The notes under the pieces: model-generated | The model's input: the letters and a program-made list of their open reading frames with translations, nothing else | The model's database searches: none | Told to the model about the DNA's origin: nothing | NCBI GenBank assembly: GCA_013815505.1 | Contig: JACDGA010000139.1 | Location: forward strand, 1-5,313 | Direction: 5' to 3' | Source: Acidimicrobiia bacterium | GTDB taxonomy: Bacteria > Actinomycetota > Acidimicrobiia > Acidimicrobiales > Ilumatobacteraceae | Length of the DNA: 5,313 nt | Translations under genes and position numbers: made by a program | Part shown: in pieces, positions 1-4,702 of the stretch | Layout: each line of letters opens with the position of its first letter | Position numbering within the stretch: the first letter of the stretch is position 1

Positions 1-1112
1 ATGTCTACATCGATCCGCTCGTCGGTGATGTCGGTGACGTAGCGGTTCCAGATCGCCGCCCGCGCATCGGCATCGGGCGGTCCGACGGGCAGCACGTAGT
101 CGAAGCGGCCGGGCCGCAAGAATGCGGGGTCGAGGCGGCTGACCCAGTTGGTGGCGCAGACAAGGAGGTGGTAGGGCACGTCTCGCAGCCGCGGGATCTG
201 GCGGAGGAACTCGTTGGTGACGCCCGGATTCACCCGGCGTTCCGCGCTGCGGACGGAGGCGAGGTCCTCGACCTCATCGACGAACACGACCGCCGCGGGC
301 AGGCCCAGGATTCTGTCGACGGCCTCGGCGAGCCGGGCCGCGGCGCGCTCCGACCCGTCCCCAGCCAGCGCCGCCGGTTCGATCTCGACGAACGGCCACT
401 TCAGGCGGGAGGCGATTCCTTTGGCGAAGGTGGTCTTGCCGGTCCCCGGAGGGCCGAACAGAACGATGGCCTTCGGTTGGGCCACGCCATGGCGCTCGGC
501 CAGCGTTGGCTCTGCGAGCGGAAGGATCACCCGCCGCTCGATCACGCTCTTGGCCTCCTGCATACCGGTCAACGAGTCCCACAGCGCCGGTTCGATCATG
601 CGGCCACCGAGAGGGGCAAGGGCCGTAGGACCCGCCGCTATCGGCGACAGCGCCCGCTCCAGCACTACGGTGCCCGGCAGCGGGGCGTAGCCCCGATCAG
701 CGAGCATGTTGGTCAGCAATGGGTCGAGCGCGAGCCAGAGCCGTGCCTTGCGGGCGCCGCGCTCGATCAGGCTCACCTCCAACGCATCGAGCAGCCGGGC
801 GAGGGAGTCTTCGTGGGCCCCGGGAGCGACCACCAGGCGCAAGAGCAGGCCGATGGGCCCGAACACCGCGCCGCACCCAGCCCCCACGAGAGCTCCGTCC
901 TGGTCGACCACGAGCGCCACCGCGCTCTCTGCCAACGTGGTGTCGACCGCCTCGTCGACCGTGAGGCCGTCGGGCCCGACGGGAACCATTCCGGCTTCCT
1001 CCCAGAGACGGACCAGCCGGCCGACATCTTCCCGGCGTAGGGCCCGGACATGGGCGGGCGCAGCCAGCATCACCCAATGGTACGCGGTTGCAGCGCACCC
1101 TTCAGCCCGCAT
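1..1112 (-). CDS. GNAT-like domain fused to AAA+ ATPase, C-terminus beyond window
   Basis: The minus-strand frame is open from ATG at 1112 to the left edge (370 codons seen). Residues about 15-150 look like a GNAT acetyltransferase fold: VRALRREDVGRLVRLWEEAG at the start, a central beta-strand pair (ALVVDQDGALVGAG), then ADRGYAPLPGTVVLE at the end. The acetyl-CoA loop is poor (APGAHEDSLA where Q/RxxGxG/A is expected), so catalysis is doubtful. After a linker comes an AAA+ module: LTGMQEAKSVIERRVILPL (about 180-200), Walker A GPPGTGKTT (220-228), Walker B VVFVDE (275-280), sensor-1 ATN (320-322) and a CDC48/FtsH-type second region of homology with RPGRFD, whose R333 and R336 match the arginine fingers. 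It should hydrolyse ATP to remodel a protein partner; the substrate is unknown. The start is supported by overlap with the kinase stop (TGATG) and GGAGG 12 nt upstream. The ATPase call is sure; the GNAT call is likely but made by eye. Confidence 0.9.
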   Translation of the reverse strand, partial: MRAEGCAATAYHWVMLAAPAHVRALRREDVGRLVRLWEEAGMVPVGPDGLTVDEAVDTTLAESAVALVVDQDGALVGAGCGAVFGPIGLLLRLVVAPGAHEDSLARLLDALEVSLIERGARKARLWLALDPLLTNMLADRGYAPLPGTVVLERALSPIAAGPTALAPLGGRMIEPALWDSLTGMQEAKSVIERRVILPLAEPTLAERHGVAQPKAIVLFGPPGTGKTTFAKGIASRLKWPFVEIEPAALAGDGSERAAARLAEAVDRILGLPAAVVFVDEVEDLASVRSAERRVNPGVTNEFLRQIPRLRDVPYHLLVCATNWVSRLDPAFLRPGRFDYVLPVGPPDADARAAIWNRYVTDITDERIDVD

Positions 1113-1128
1113 CAGGTCGTGGAGCCTC
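1110..1128 (-). promoter_or_regulatory. TGATG stop/start overlap with GGAGG, deciding the ATPase start
   Basis: On the minus strand the kinase stop TGA (1114-1112) shares its A with the ATPase ATG (1112-1110). GGAGG lies at 1128-1124, 12 nt before the ATG, which is a slightly long spacing. One-base overlaps of this type usually mean translational coupling, so the downstream protein was probably made by ribosomes finishing the kinase. This supports ATG 1112 over the next in-frame ATG at 1070. Confidence 0.65.
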
Positions 1129-1508
1129 CGCTACGGGCGGTCGGGATGATGATCTCGAAGCGGGCACCCGAGCCTGGTGGTGATGTCACCTTCGCCGTCC
1201 CTCCGTGCGCTTCGGCGATCGCCTTGACGATGGCCAGGCCAAGGCCGGCACCACTCGCCGAGTGGTCGTCAGAGCGGGTCCGGGCGAAGCGCCCGAAAAC
1301 GTGCTCGGCGTCGCCGGGCGGCACGCCCGGACCGGTGTCCTCCACCCAGATGGCCGCCGTGCTGCCGCCGTCCGCCGTGCCGACACGGATGGCGTCGTGG
1401 TCTCGGGTGAACTTCATCGCGTTCGCGGCGAGCTGCACGATCGCCTGGGTGATCCGCTGGCGAGGCAGGCGCGTCCGCCACCGCCGGCTGGCGGTCGCCT
1501 GCTGACAA
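1112..1508 (-). pseudogene. sensor histidine kinase remnant (HATPase_c domain only)
   Basis: From GTG at 1438 the frame gives 108 residues that are nearly a whole histidine-kinase ATPase domain: N box NAMKFT (residues 6-11), D/G1 box DTGPGV (34-39), F box FGRFAR (48-53) and G2 box GAGLGLAIV (63-71), then EAHGG and the final SGARFEIIIP strand. No H box (HExRTP), no HAMP and no sensor segment were found upstream in any minus frame; this frame meets a stop at 1532-1534. The helix before the N box reads RQRITQAIVQLAANA in this frame, while the usual preceding VAD lies in the next frame. Removing 10 bases (1463-1472) joins them as VADRQRITQAIVQLAANA, so a frameshift is likely. In the intact ancestor the kinase would have phosphorylated a response regulator; none is in view. 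The stop overlaps the ATPase start by one base. A free ATPase-domain protein made from GTG 1438 cannot be excluded. Confidence 0.8.
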
Positions 1509-1560
1509 GCTGTGGCGCCTGTGCGATGCGGTCAGGCGGCGAAGCGCGACCCCCGTTCGC

Positions 1561-1767
1561 TCAGGTCGCGCTCTCCACTGGCGATCCGTACACCTGGTGG
1601 CCCTGGTGGCCGTAGGGGAACACCCAACGAAACAGACTCAGCACCGGTCGTTTGCACCAGCAGTGCGCCGAACACCCGCACTTGACCGCTCCCGTGCCTT
1701 CGACAAAGCGACCGATGACGGCGAACAGGAGGTAGCTCGACCCAACTCCGACGAGAAGTCGCTTCAT
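1561..1767 (-). CDS. small Cys-rich single-span membrane protein, 68 aa
   Basis: ATG at 1767 opens a 68-residue frame. Residues 3-19 (LLVGVGSSYLLFAVIG after a Lys-Arg pair) form one hydrophobic helix. They are followed by KCGCSAHCWCKRP (29-41) with four cysteines in a CxCx3CxC pattern (C30, C32, C36, C38), then the aromatic block LSLFRWVFPYGH (43-54). From memory this matches a family of uncharacterised small actinobacterial proteins with CGC...CWCKRP and LSLFRWVFP blocks; I could not check this. The cysteines could bind a metal or an Fe-S cluster, or form disulfides; the function is unknown. The tail holds GHQGHQ, encoded by a perfect 9-bp tandem repeat (CTGGTGGCC on the plus strand, 1594-1611). 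There is no clear Shine-Dalgarno; a TAGCCT (1776-1781) 8 nt before the ATG could be a -10 for a nearly leaderless message. The frame stays open upstream to 1911, but that part does not look coding. Confidence 0.7.
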   Translation of the reverse strand: MKRLLVGVGSSYLLFAVIGRFVEGTGAVKCGCSAHCWCKRPVLSLFRWVFPYGHQGHQVYGSPVESAT

Positions 1768-1820
1768 GCTTGCCAAGGCTACGCGGTTCGGTTTCGCCGC
1801 TGCGGTTCGGCTTGCGGCTT

Positions 1821-1847
1821 CGTTGCCCGGCAACGACTGGCAACGAC
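1821..1847. repeat. GGCAACGA repeat cluster: palindrome plus direct copy
   Basis: CGTTGCC-C-GGCAACG (1821-1835) is a perfect inverted repeat with 7-bp arms, and GGCAACGAC recurs at 1839-1847, 10 bp after its copy at 1829-1837. Thus one inverted and two direct copies of the same 8-mer lie about 55-80 bp upstream of the ATG of the Cys-rich gene on the minus strand. A nearby imperfect pair GCGGTTCGG (about 1782 and 1802) adds to the local repetitiveness. The position fits an operator region, but there is no recognised binding protein, and a chance or slippage origin is possible. Confidence 0.4.
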
Positions 1848-2061
1848 GGCGGAGGTGTTGGTATATCGAGGCAGTGCCATCGCATCTCCACCCGCCCGCG
1901 GAAAAGCCCATCGGGTGTCCGATACCGGCGCCCGATAACGTCGACCGCCCGCGTCCAGGAACGCCGGTCCTCGGGCGCGAGTGCGATCCACACCGTCACT
2001 CGTTGCCGACGCAAGCGGGCGTAGGTCCCGATCGGGTGTCCCGCGGCGCTACGACTCCGCA
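1848..2061. other. gene-poor stretch with one weak coding-like trace
   Basis: No convincing gene is seen. On the minus strand, between about 2032 and 1860, one frame reads through segments such as RVTVWIALAPEDRRSWTRAV and GRRYRTPDGLF that look more protein-like than the Arg-rich shadows around them. It has no clear start or ribosome site, and its continuation runs out of frame across the Cys-rich gene. It may be a decayed gene fragment; no family is recognised. Confidence 0.25.
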
Positions 2062-2320
2062 ATGGTGGTGGGTATCGGGCTGATCGCGGGCGCAATCGCA
2101 GCATTGAGTGGCGTCTGGATCGCCACGCGAGCCTGGCGCTACGGCGTCGCATGGAAAGGATCGACCGCTTCGTCCAGATTGCGGCAACGGCGCAGGCCCG
2201 CGGTCGCCCGGATGGCAACGGAACATCCGATAGGTGGCTGCAATCGAGCTGCTCGCCGATCTGGGAGCCAGCGAGCGTCACCTCCGCCGTGCGGCGCGTG
2301 CGAGCCTTGAGAGACGGTGC
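2062..2320 (+). pseudogene. possible decayed small membrane-anchored protein, three frames
   Basis: ATG at 2062 begins a hydrophobic helix (MVVGIGLIAGAIAALSGVWI) followed by ATRAWRYGVA. The continuation that looks coding is in another frame from about 2151 (MERIDRFVQIAATAQARG). A third frame then gives VAAIELLADLGASERHLRRA from GTG at 2234, directly after an in-frame TAG. The three pieces fit as an N-terminal anchor plus two amphipathic helices, and each frame change has the same direction (equivalent to a one-base loss). No single frame holds them together, so if the gene is real it is broken. No Shine-Dalgarno is seen before 2062. No family is recognised. The reading rests on amino-acid texture only. 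Confidence 0.35.
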
Positions 2321-2325
2321 GATGG

Positions 2326-2571
2326 TCAGCTGCGCTCGATGTCAGGCAGGTTCGAACCCACGCCAAGACACAGCTGGCCCATCAGGGAGTCAACATCGAC
2401 GACGCCGTGACCGCCGCAATCGATCATCTCGTCGGTCAGCGGGAGTCCGTCCATCGGGTCGTGCACGACCGCGCTCGCGCAGCCGTGGCGCACACGAGTG
2501 AGCGTGGAGAGCAACGAAGTCGAGGTCCGGAGAGCAAGCACGATGACCAGCACGATCTCCGGGCCGGTCAT
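2326..2571 (-). CDS. hypothetical small protein with N-terminal hydrophobic helix
   Basis: An 81-residue frame starts at ATG 2571 with a hydrophobic segment (GPEIVLVIVLALRTSTSLLS, residues 3-22), then a soluble part with SAVVHDPMDGLPLTDEMIDC and GGHGVVDVDSLMGQ. By hand count about 83% of its codons end in G or C, against about 69% for the competing plus-strand frame over the same bases, and its composition is less Arg-rich than a typical shadow. Three cysteines are present. There is no strong ribosome-binding site and no recognised family. It may be a real small membrane protein, or an accidental frame in decayed DNA. Confidence 0.35.
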   Translation of the reverse strand: MTGPEIVLVIVLALRTSTSLLSTLTRVRHGCASAVVHDPMDGLPLTDEMIDCGGHGVVDVDSLMGQLCLGVGSNLPDIERS

Positions 2572-2893
2572 GGGTCTCTAGGTCAGAGCACCATCCACAA
2601 GAGGGTTGCGTTCAAGCGGTCAGTTCCTTCGCCCTGCGACGCCGTCGGCCCGAGCGCCATTCAGGCCGTCGATGTCAACACCTGGGCGACACGCACAATG
2701 TTGCGCGAGGGGTGTACCGCCGCCCGGGACCCCGTCGGCCGTGGAGAGCACCGCCGCCAGCGGGGCCCGGGGCCAGCGAACCGAGGACTGTCCTGGCGAC
2801 TGGTCCTTGGGCCAGAGCCCTCGGCCGCAGCAGCGGCGCAAGGACTGGCTCGATGCAAGGGAACCAACGGGCGAGCTCGTACGTCGAAAAACC
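2572..2893. other. stretch without a supported gene
   Basis: No gene, RNA or clear repeat is seen here. Plus-strand frames reading into the lipoprotein from upstream are Arg/Pro/Ser-rich and have no start signal, so they are treated as non-coding. The promoter of the lipoprotein should lie here, but I find no good -35/-10 pair close to 2894. Confidence 0.4.
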
Positions 2894-3313
2894 ATGCTGA
2901 AACCTCGGCGCGGTCGCGGAGTTCGACGCGCAGGTGGATTGGTCCTGCTGCTCGTTGTCGCAGCGTGCACCCGAGACAGCGAGTCGGAGCCGACCGCCTC
3001 GTCGAACCCCACGACCCCAACCCTGCAGGTCAGTGTTCCGGTCGCATCAGCTACTCCCGGCTCCAGCGCGACGGAGCTCAATCGGGTGCGCATCTCGCTG
3101 TGGCACTGCGGCATCGAACCGCTCCGGTACGGCGGCGAACTCTGGGAAGTGCCCAACCGCGAGGAACCTTTCGACGGCACGAACGCCCCAGCTTCGGTCA
3201 AATTGGCGGGCACAATCGAACGCGTCGGGGCCAACGAGCTGCGCTACGTCGACGACTCGGGCCTCACCATGCGATTCGTGCCGGACAACGGATCTGAGCC
3301 GATCTGTGCCTGA
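2894..3313 (+). CDS. actinobacterial lipoprotein, 139 aa, function unknown
   Basis: ATG at 2894 gives an Arg-rich n-region (KPRRGRGVRR), a hydrophobic core (GLVLLLVV, residues 15-22) and a lipobox VAAC (22-25), so C25 should be lipidated and the protein anchored outside the membrane. A Ser/Thr/Pro-rich linker (about 26-60) leads to a compact C-terminal domain (64-138) with SLWHCGIEPL, LWEVP, PFDGTNAP, GTIERVG and ELRYVDDSGLTMRFVPD. C72 and C138 could form a disulfide. The HCG...FDGTNAP...DDxGLxxRF pattern recalls a family of uncharacterised actinobacterial secreted proteins (from memory). The frame is open further upstream, but the signal peptide fixes the start. No clear Shine-Dalgarno is present (GAAAAACC precedes the ATG). 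The stop codon lies inside the first copy of an 18-bp tandem repeat. Confidence 0.8.
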   Translation: MLKPRRGRGVRRAGGLVLLLVVAACTRDSESEPTASSNPTTPTLQVSVPVASATPGSSATELNRVRISLWHCGIEPLRYGGELWEVPNREEPFDGTNAPASVKLAGTIERVGANELRYVDDSGLTMRFVPDNGSEPICA

Positions 3314-3342
3314 TGCTCTTCGCCTGCCTGATGCTCTTCGCC
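3307..3342. repeat. perfect 18-bp tandem duplication over a stop codon
   Basis: TGCCTGATGCTCTTCGCC occurs twice without a gap (3307-3324 and 3325-3342), and the next bases again begin TG. The first copy contains the lipoprotein's last codons and its TGA stop (3311-3313); the second is untranslated. Perfect identity suggests a recent duplication, for instance by replication slippage. Confidence 0.95.
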
Positions 3343-3487
3343 TGACGAGGCTGGAAGATCGACGTCCTCGCATGACGCGACGTTGATGTCCGTCTGTCGA
3401 TGCTCGCCGATTGATCAACGTGCCCGAGGTGAACTGGCCGCGAGCAACGGGTTGCCCGGGACCTCGCGGACGCGGCATCTGCCGTTT

Positions 3488-3535
3488 CGTGCCAATGACC
3501 GTGCCAATGGATCCGGCGCGAATCCATTGGCACGG
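3488..3535. repeat. 14-bp-arm inverted repeat plus an extra direct copy
   Basis: CCGTGCCAATGGAT (3499-3512) and ATCCATTGGCACGG (3522-3535) are perfect reverse complements separated by 9 nt. A further direct copy of CGTGCCAATG lies at 3488-3497, 12 bp before its match at 3500. It could be a hairpin terminator after the lipoprotein, although no T-run follows, or an operator with three half-sites before the VOC gene's candidate promoter. No recognised regulator fits. Confidence 0.85.
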
Positions 3536-3546
3536 GCCGACATCGG

Positions 3547-3576
3547 TCGACACAGGCTGACACGCGGGTGTAGTAT
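3547..3576 (+). promoter_or_regulatory. candidate promoter upstream of the VOC gene
   Basis: TCGACA (3547-3552, 5 of 6 to TTGACA) is followed after 18 bp by TAGTAT (3571-3576, 4 of 6 to TATAAT). It points rightwards, about 80 nt before the VOC start, and begins 12 bp after the inverted repeat, which would suit a regulatory role for that repeat. It is found by eye only. Confidence 0.4.
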
Positions 3577-3658
3577 CCGCCCTGCTCAGACCATACGAGA
3601 CGTCATCGGACGACACGGACTTCGTCGCACGGTTCGCGGGCGGGAATCGGGATGTCGG

Positions 3659-4104
3659 ATGATGCAGACCGGGATGACTTCTCGGCTCGTCGCTCTCTGC
3701 TTCGATGCGAACGATCCGCACCTACTCGCGCGCTTCTGGGCCGCTGCGCGGGGAGATCGACGACGAGACCCATGATGAGATCGGTCTTGTGCCGACGGAT
3801 GAAACCAGATTCCGGATCCTGTTCCTGCCGGTCCCGGAGAAGAAGGCGGGCCCAAACCGTCTGCATCTCGATCTGACGACCACGTCCATCGATGACCAGG
3901 AGGAAACGGTCGCGAGGTTGGTCGAGCTCGGCGCCCGCCACATCGACGTCGGTCAGGGCCCAGGCGAGGGTTGATCAGCAAGCGGAGGTTGACCGTCTCG
4001 TTACGCTTGGGGCGACTCGAATCGACATCGGCCAAGGCGATGTCGGTTGGGTGGTCATGGCCGATCCCGATGACAACGAGTTCTGTGCGTTGAGCCCTCG
4101 GTAG
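3659..4104 (+). pseudogene. glyoxalase/VOC-family gene, frameshifted and chimeric
   Basis: Three frames give consecutive pieces of a VOC (glyoxalase-like) protein. Piece 1, from ATG 3659, 3662 or 3674, reads TSRLVALCFDANDPHLLARF and leaves the family pattern after FWAA near 3743. Piece 2 takes over at about 3744 (LRGEIDDETHDEIGLVPTDE, then PNRLHLDLTTTSIDDQ and LVELGARHIDVGQGPGEG) and stops at 3972-3974. Piece 3, in the third frame from about 3970, reads VDQQAEVDRLVTLGATRIDI, then WVVMADPDDNEFCALSPR and a stop at 4104. Pieces 2 and 3 overlap in family coordinates: DQEETVARLVELGARHIDVG and DQQAEVDRLVTLGATRIDIG are the same region, clearly diverged in DNA. This suggests that the start of one gene and the end of a neighbouring paralogue were joined. 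VOC proteins bind metals or small ligands (dioxygenases, lyases, resistance proteins); the original substrate is unknown. Sequencing error could explain the first shift but not the repeated segment. Confidence 0.85.
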
Positions 4105-4193
4105 CGCGTTCTGGGCGGCCTGGCAGACCACCAGGACCGTGAACCTCACCGACGATCGCCGGGAACCACCCTCTTGCGATCGGCGAGCGTGCT

Positions 4194-4226
4194 GTCAGGC
4201 TGTGGTCAGGACGCGTTCGTCATGAT
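4194..4226 (+). promoter_or_regulatory. candidate response-regulator box and -10 for the PepSY gene
   Basis: GTCAGG occurs at 4194-4199 and 4205-4210, an 11-bp period typical of direct repeats bound by OmpR/PhoB-family response regulators. Ten bases later comes CATGAT (4221-4226, 4 of 6 to TATAAT), the distance seen at activator-dependent promoters where the box replaces the -35. No good -35 hexamer is present. The result would be an untranslated leader of about 35 nt with a strong ribosome site. No response regulator is in the window. Confidence 0.35.
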
Positions 4227-4252
4227 GGGTGACAACCGACGATCCCACCTAC

Positions 4253-4258
4253 GGAGGT
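4253..4258 (+). promoter_or_regulatory. strong Shine-Dalgarno GGAGGT of the PepSY gene
   Basis: GGAGGT ends 8 nt before the ATG at 4267. It is the best ribosome-binding site on the plus strand here, and it chooses ATG 4267 over upstream in-frame starts that would put a polar extension before the signal peptide. Confidence 0.85.
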
Positions 4259-4266
4259 ACTCCCCG

Positions 4267-4602
4267 ATGAAGCACACCCGCAAGATTCTCGCTGGAGCGG
4301 CACTCACCGCTCTCGTGGCAGGGGGCGGCGTCACGCTGGCGGTCGCCCAAGGCGGCGACGAGGACAGCAACGAGACCGACCGACCGATCAGCGGCGCCGA
4401 CCTCGACCGAGCATCCGATGCTGCGCTGGCCCACACCGGTGAAGGCAGGGTGAGCGGCACCGAGGTCGGTGACGAGGAGAGCTACTACGAAGTCGAGGTC
4501 ACCCTCGACGACGGCAGCCAGGTCGACGTTCAACTTGATGAACGGTTCAAGGTCGTCGGTGACGAAGCGGACGGCGCCGACGACGAAGGCCGTGAGGACT
4601 GA
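4267..4602 (+). CDS. secreted PepSY-domain protein, 111 aa
   Basis: The protein starts with a Sec-type signal peptide: KHTRK, then a hydrophobic stretch (ILAGAALTALVAGGGVTLAV, residues 7-26), and AVA|Q as a likely signal peptidase I site after A27. The mature part is very acidic. Residues about 41-98 match a PepSY domain: an amphipathic helix (SGADLDRASDAALAHTG), GRVSGTEVGDEESYYEVEV, LDDGSQVDVQLDERFKVVG. The tail is Asp/Glu-rich (DEADGADDEGRED). PepSY domains occur in peptidase inhibitors and in small exported proteins that often sit beside two-component systems in actinobacteria. It probably acts outside the membrane, but its partner is not known. Signal peptide, domain and ribosome site all agree on the start. 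No T-rich terminator follows; GGGGCCGATCCCC (4622-4634) is a weak hairpin only. Confidence 0.92.
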   Translation: MKHTRKILAGAALTALVAGGGVTLAVAQGGDEDSNETDRPISGADLDRASDAALAHTGEGRVSGTEVGDEESYYEVEVTLDDGSQVDVQLDERFKVVGDEADGADDEGRED

Positions 4603-4641
4603 CGCGACGGTTCCCTCCGCAGGGGCCGATCCCCACCTATC

Positions 4642-4685
4642 GTGACAGTTTTCACTGTCACCGCATGTCGACAGTCTTGACTGTC
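4642..4685. promoter_or_regulatory. two palindromic operators GACAGT-N4-ACTGTC
   Basis: The first palindrome is GTGACAGT-TTTC-ACTGTCAC (4642-4661). The second has the core GACAGT (4670-4675), CTTG, ACTGTC (4680-4685). Both have 6-bp half-sites with 4-bp spacers, and their centres are 26 bp apart. The second overlaps the candidate promoter of the hydrolase, so binding should block transcription. Size and symmetry fit a dimeric helix-turn-helix repressor such as a TetR-family protein; the regulator is not in the window. The palindromes lack a T-run, so they are not read as terminators. Confidence 0.75.
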
Positions 4686-4696
4686 AACGTTACGCT
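4668..4696 (+). promoter_or_regulatory. candidate promoter giving a leaderless hydrolase transcript
   Basis: TCGACA (4668-4673, 5 of 6 to TTGACA) is followed after 17 bp by TACGCT (4691-4696), a TANNNT -10 of the actinobacterial type. Transcription starting 7 nt after the -10 would begin at 4703, the A of the hydrolase ATG. The -35 lies inside the second operator. Confidence 0.55.
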
Positions 4697-4702
4697 GCGT
4701 GT

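Noticed and set aside
168..1040. Long plus-strand reading frame of 290 codons.
   Set aside because: It is Arg/Gly/Pro-rich and lies opposite the AAA+ gene, whose motifs are unmistakable on the minus strand.
1532..2281. Minus-strand frame of 249 codons.
   Set aside because: Its left third overlaps the Cys-rich gene out of frame and its right third is Arg-rich. Only a short middle part looks coding, and that is noted as a weak trace.
2350..2366. GGTTCGAACCCA looks like a tRNA T-arm.
   Set aside because: The T-stem does not pair beyond two bases on either strand, and no acceptor, D or anticodon arms can be built around it.
2317..3297. Plus-strand frame of 326 codons running into the lipoprotein region.
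   Set aside because: No recognisable domain or start signal; it overlaps the lipoprotein in a different frame and is mostly Arg/Gln/His-rich.
3047..3721. Minus-strand frame of 224 codons.
   Set aside because: It is opposite the lipoprotein and the VOC start and has the Arg/Ser-rich texture of a shadow frame.
4119..4135. CCTGG...CCAGG inverted repeat after the VOC pseudogene.
   Set aside because: Arms of 5 bp with a 7-nt loop are expected by chance in GC-rich DNA and no T-run follows.
4622..4661. Hairpins after the PepSY gene as an intrinsic terminator.
   Set aside because: The GGGG/CCCC stem is only 4 bp, and the GTGACAGT palindrome has no following T-run and is repeated as a paired operator.
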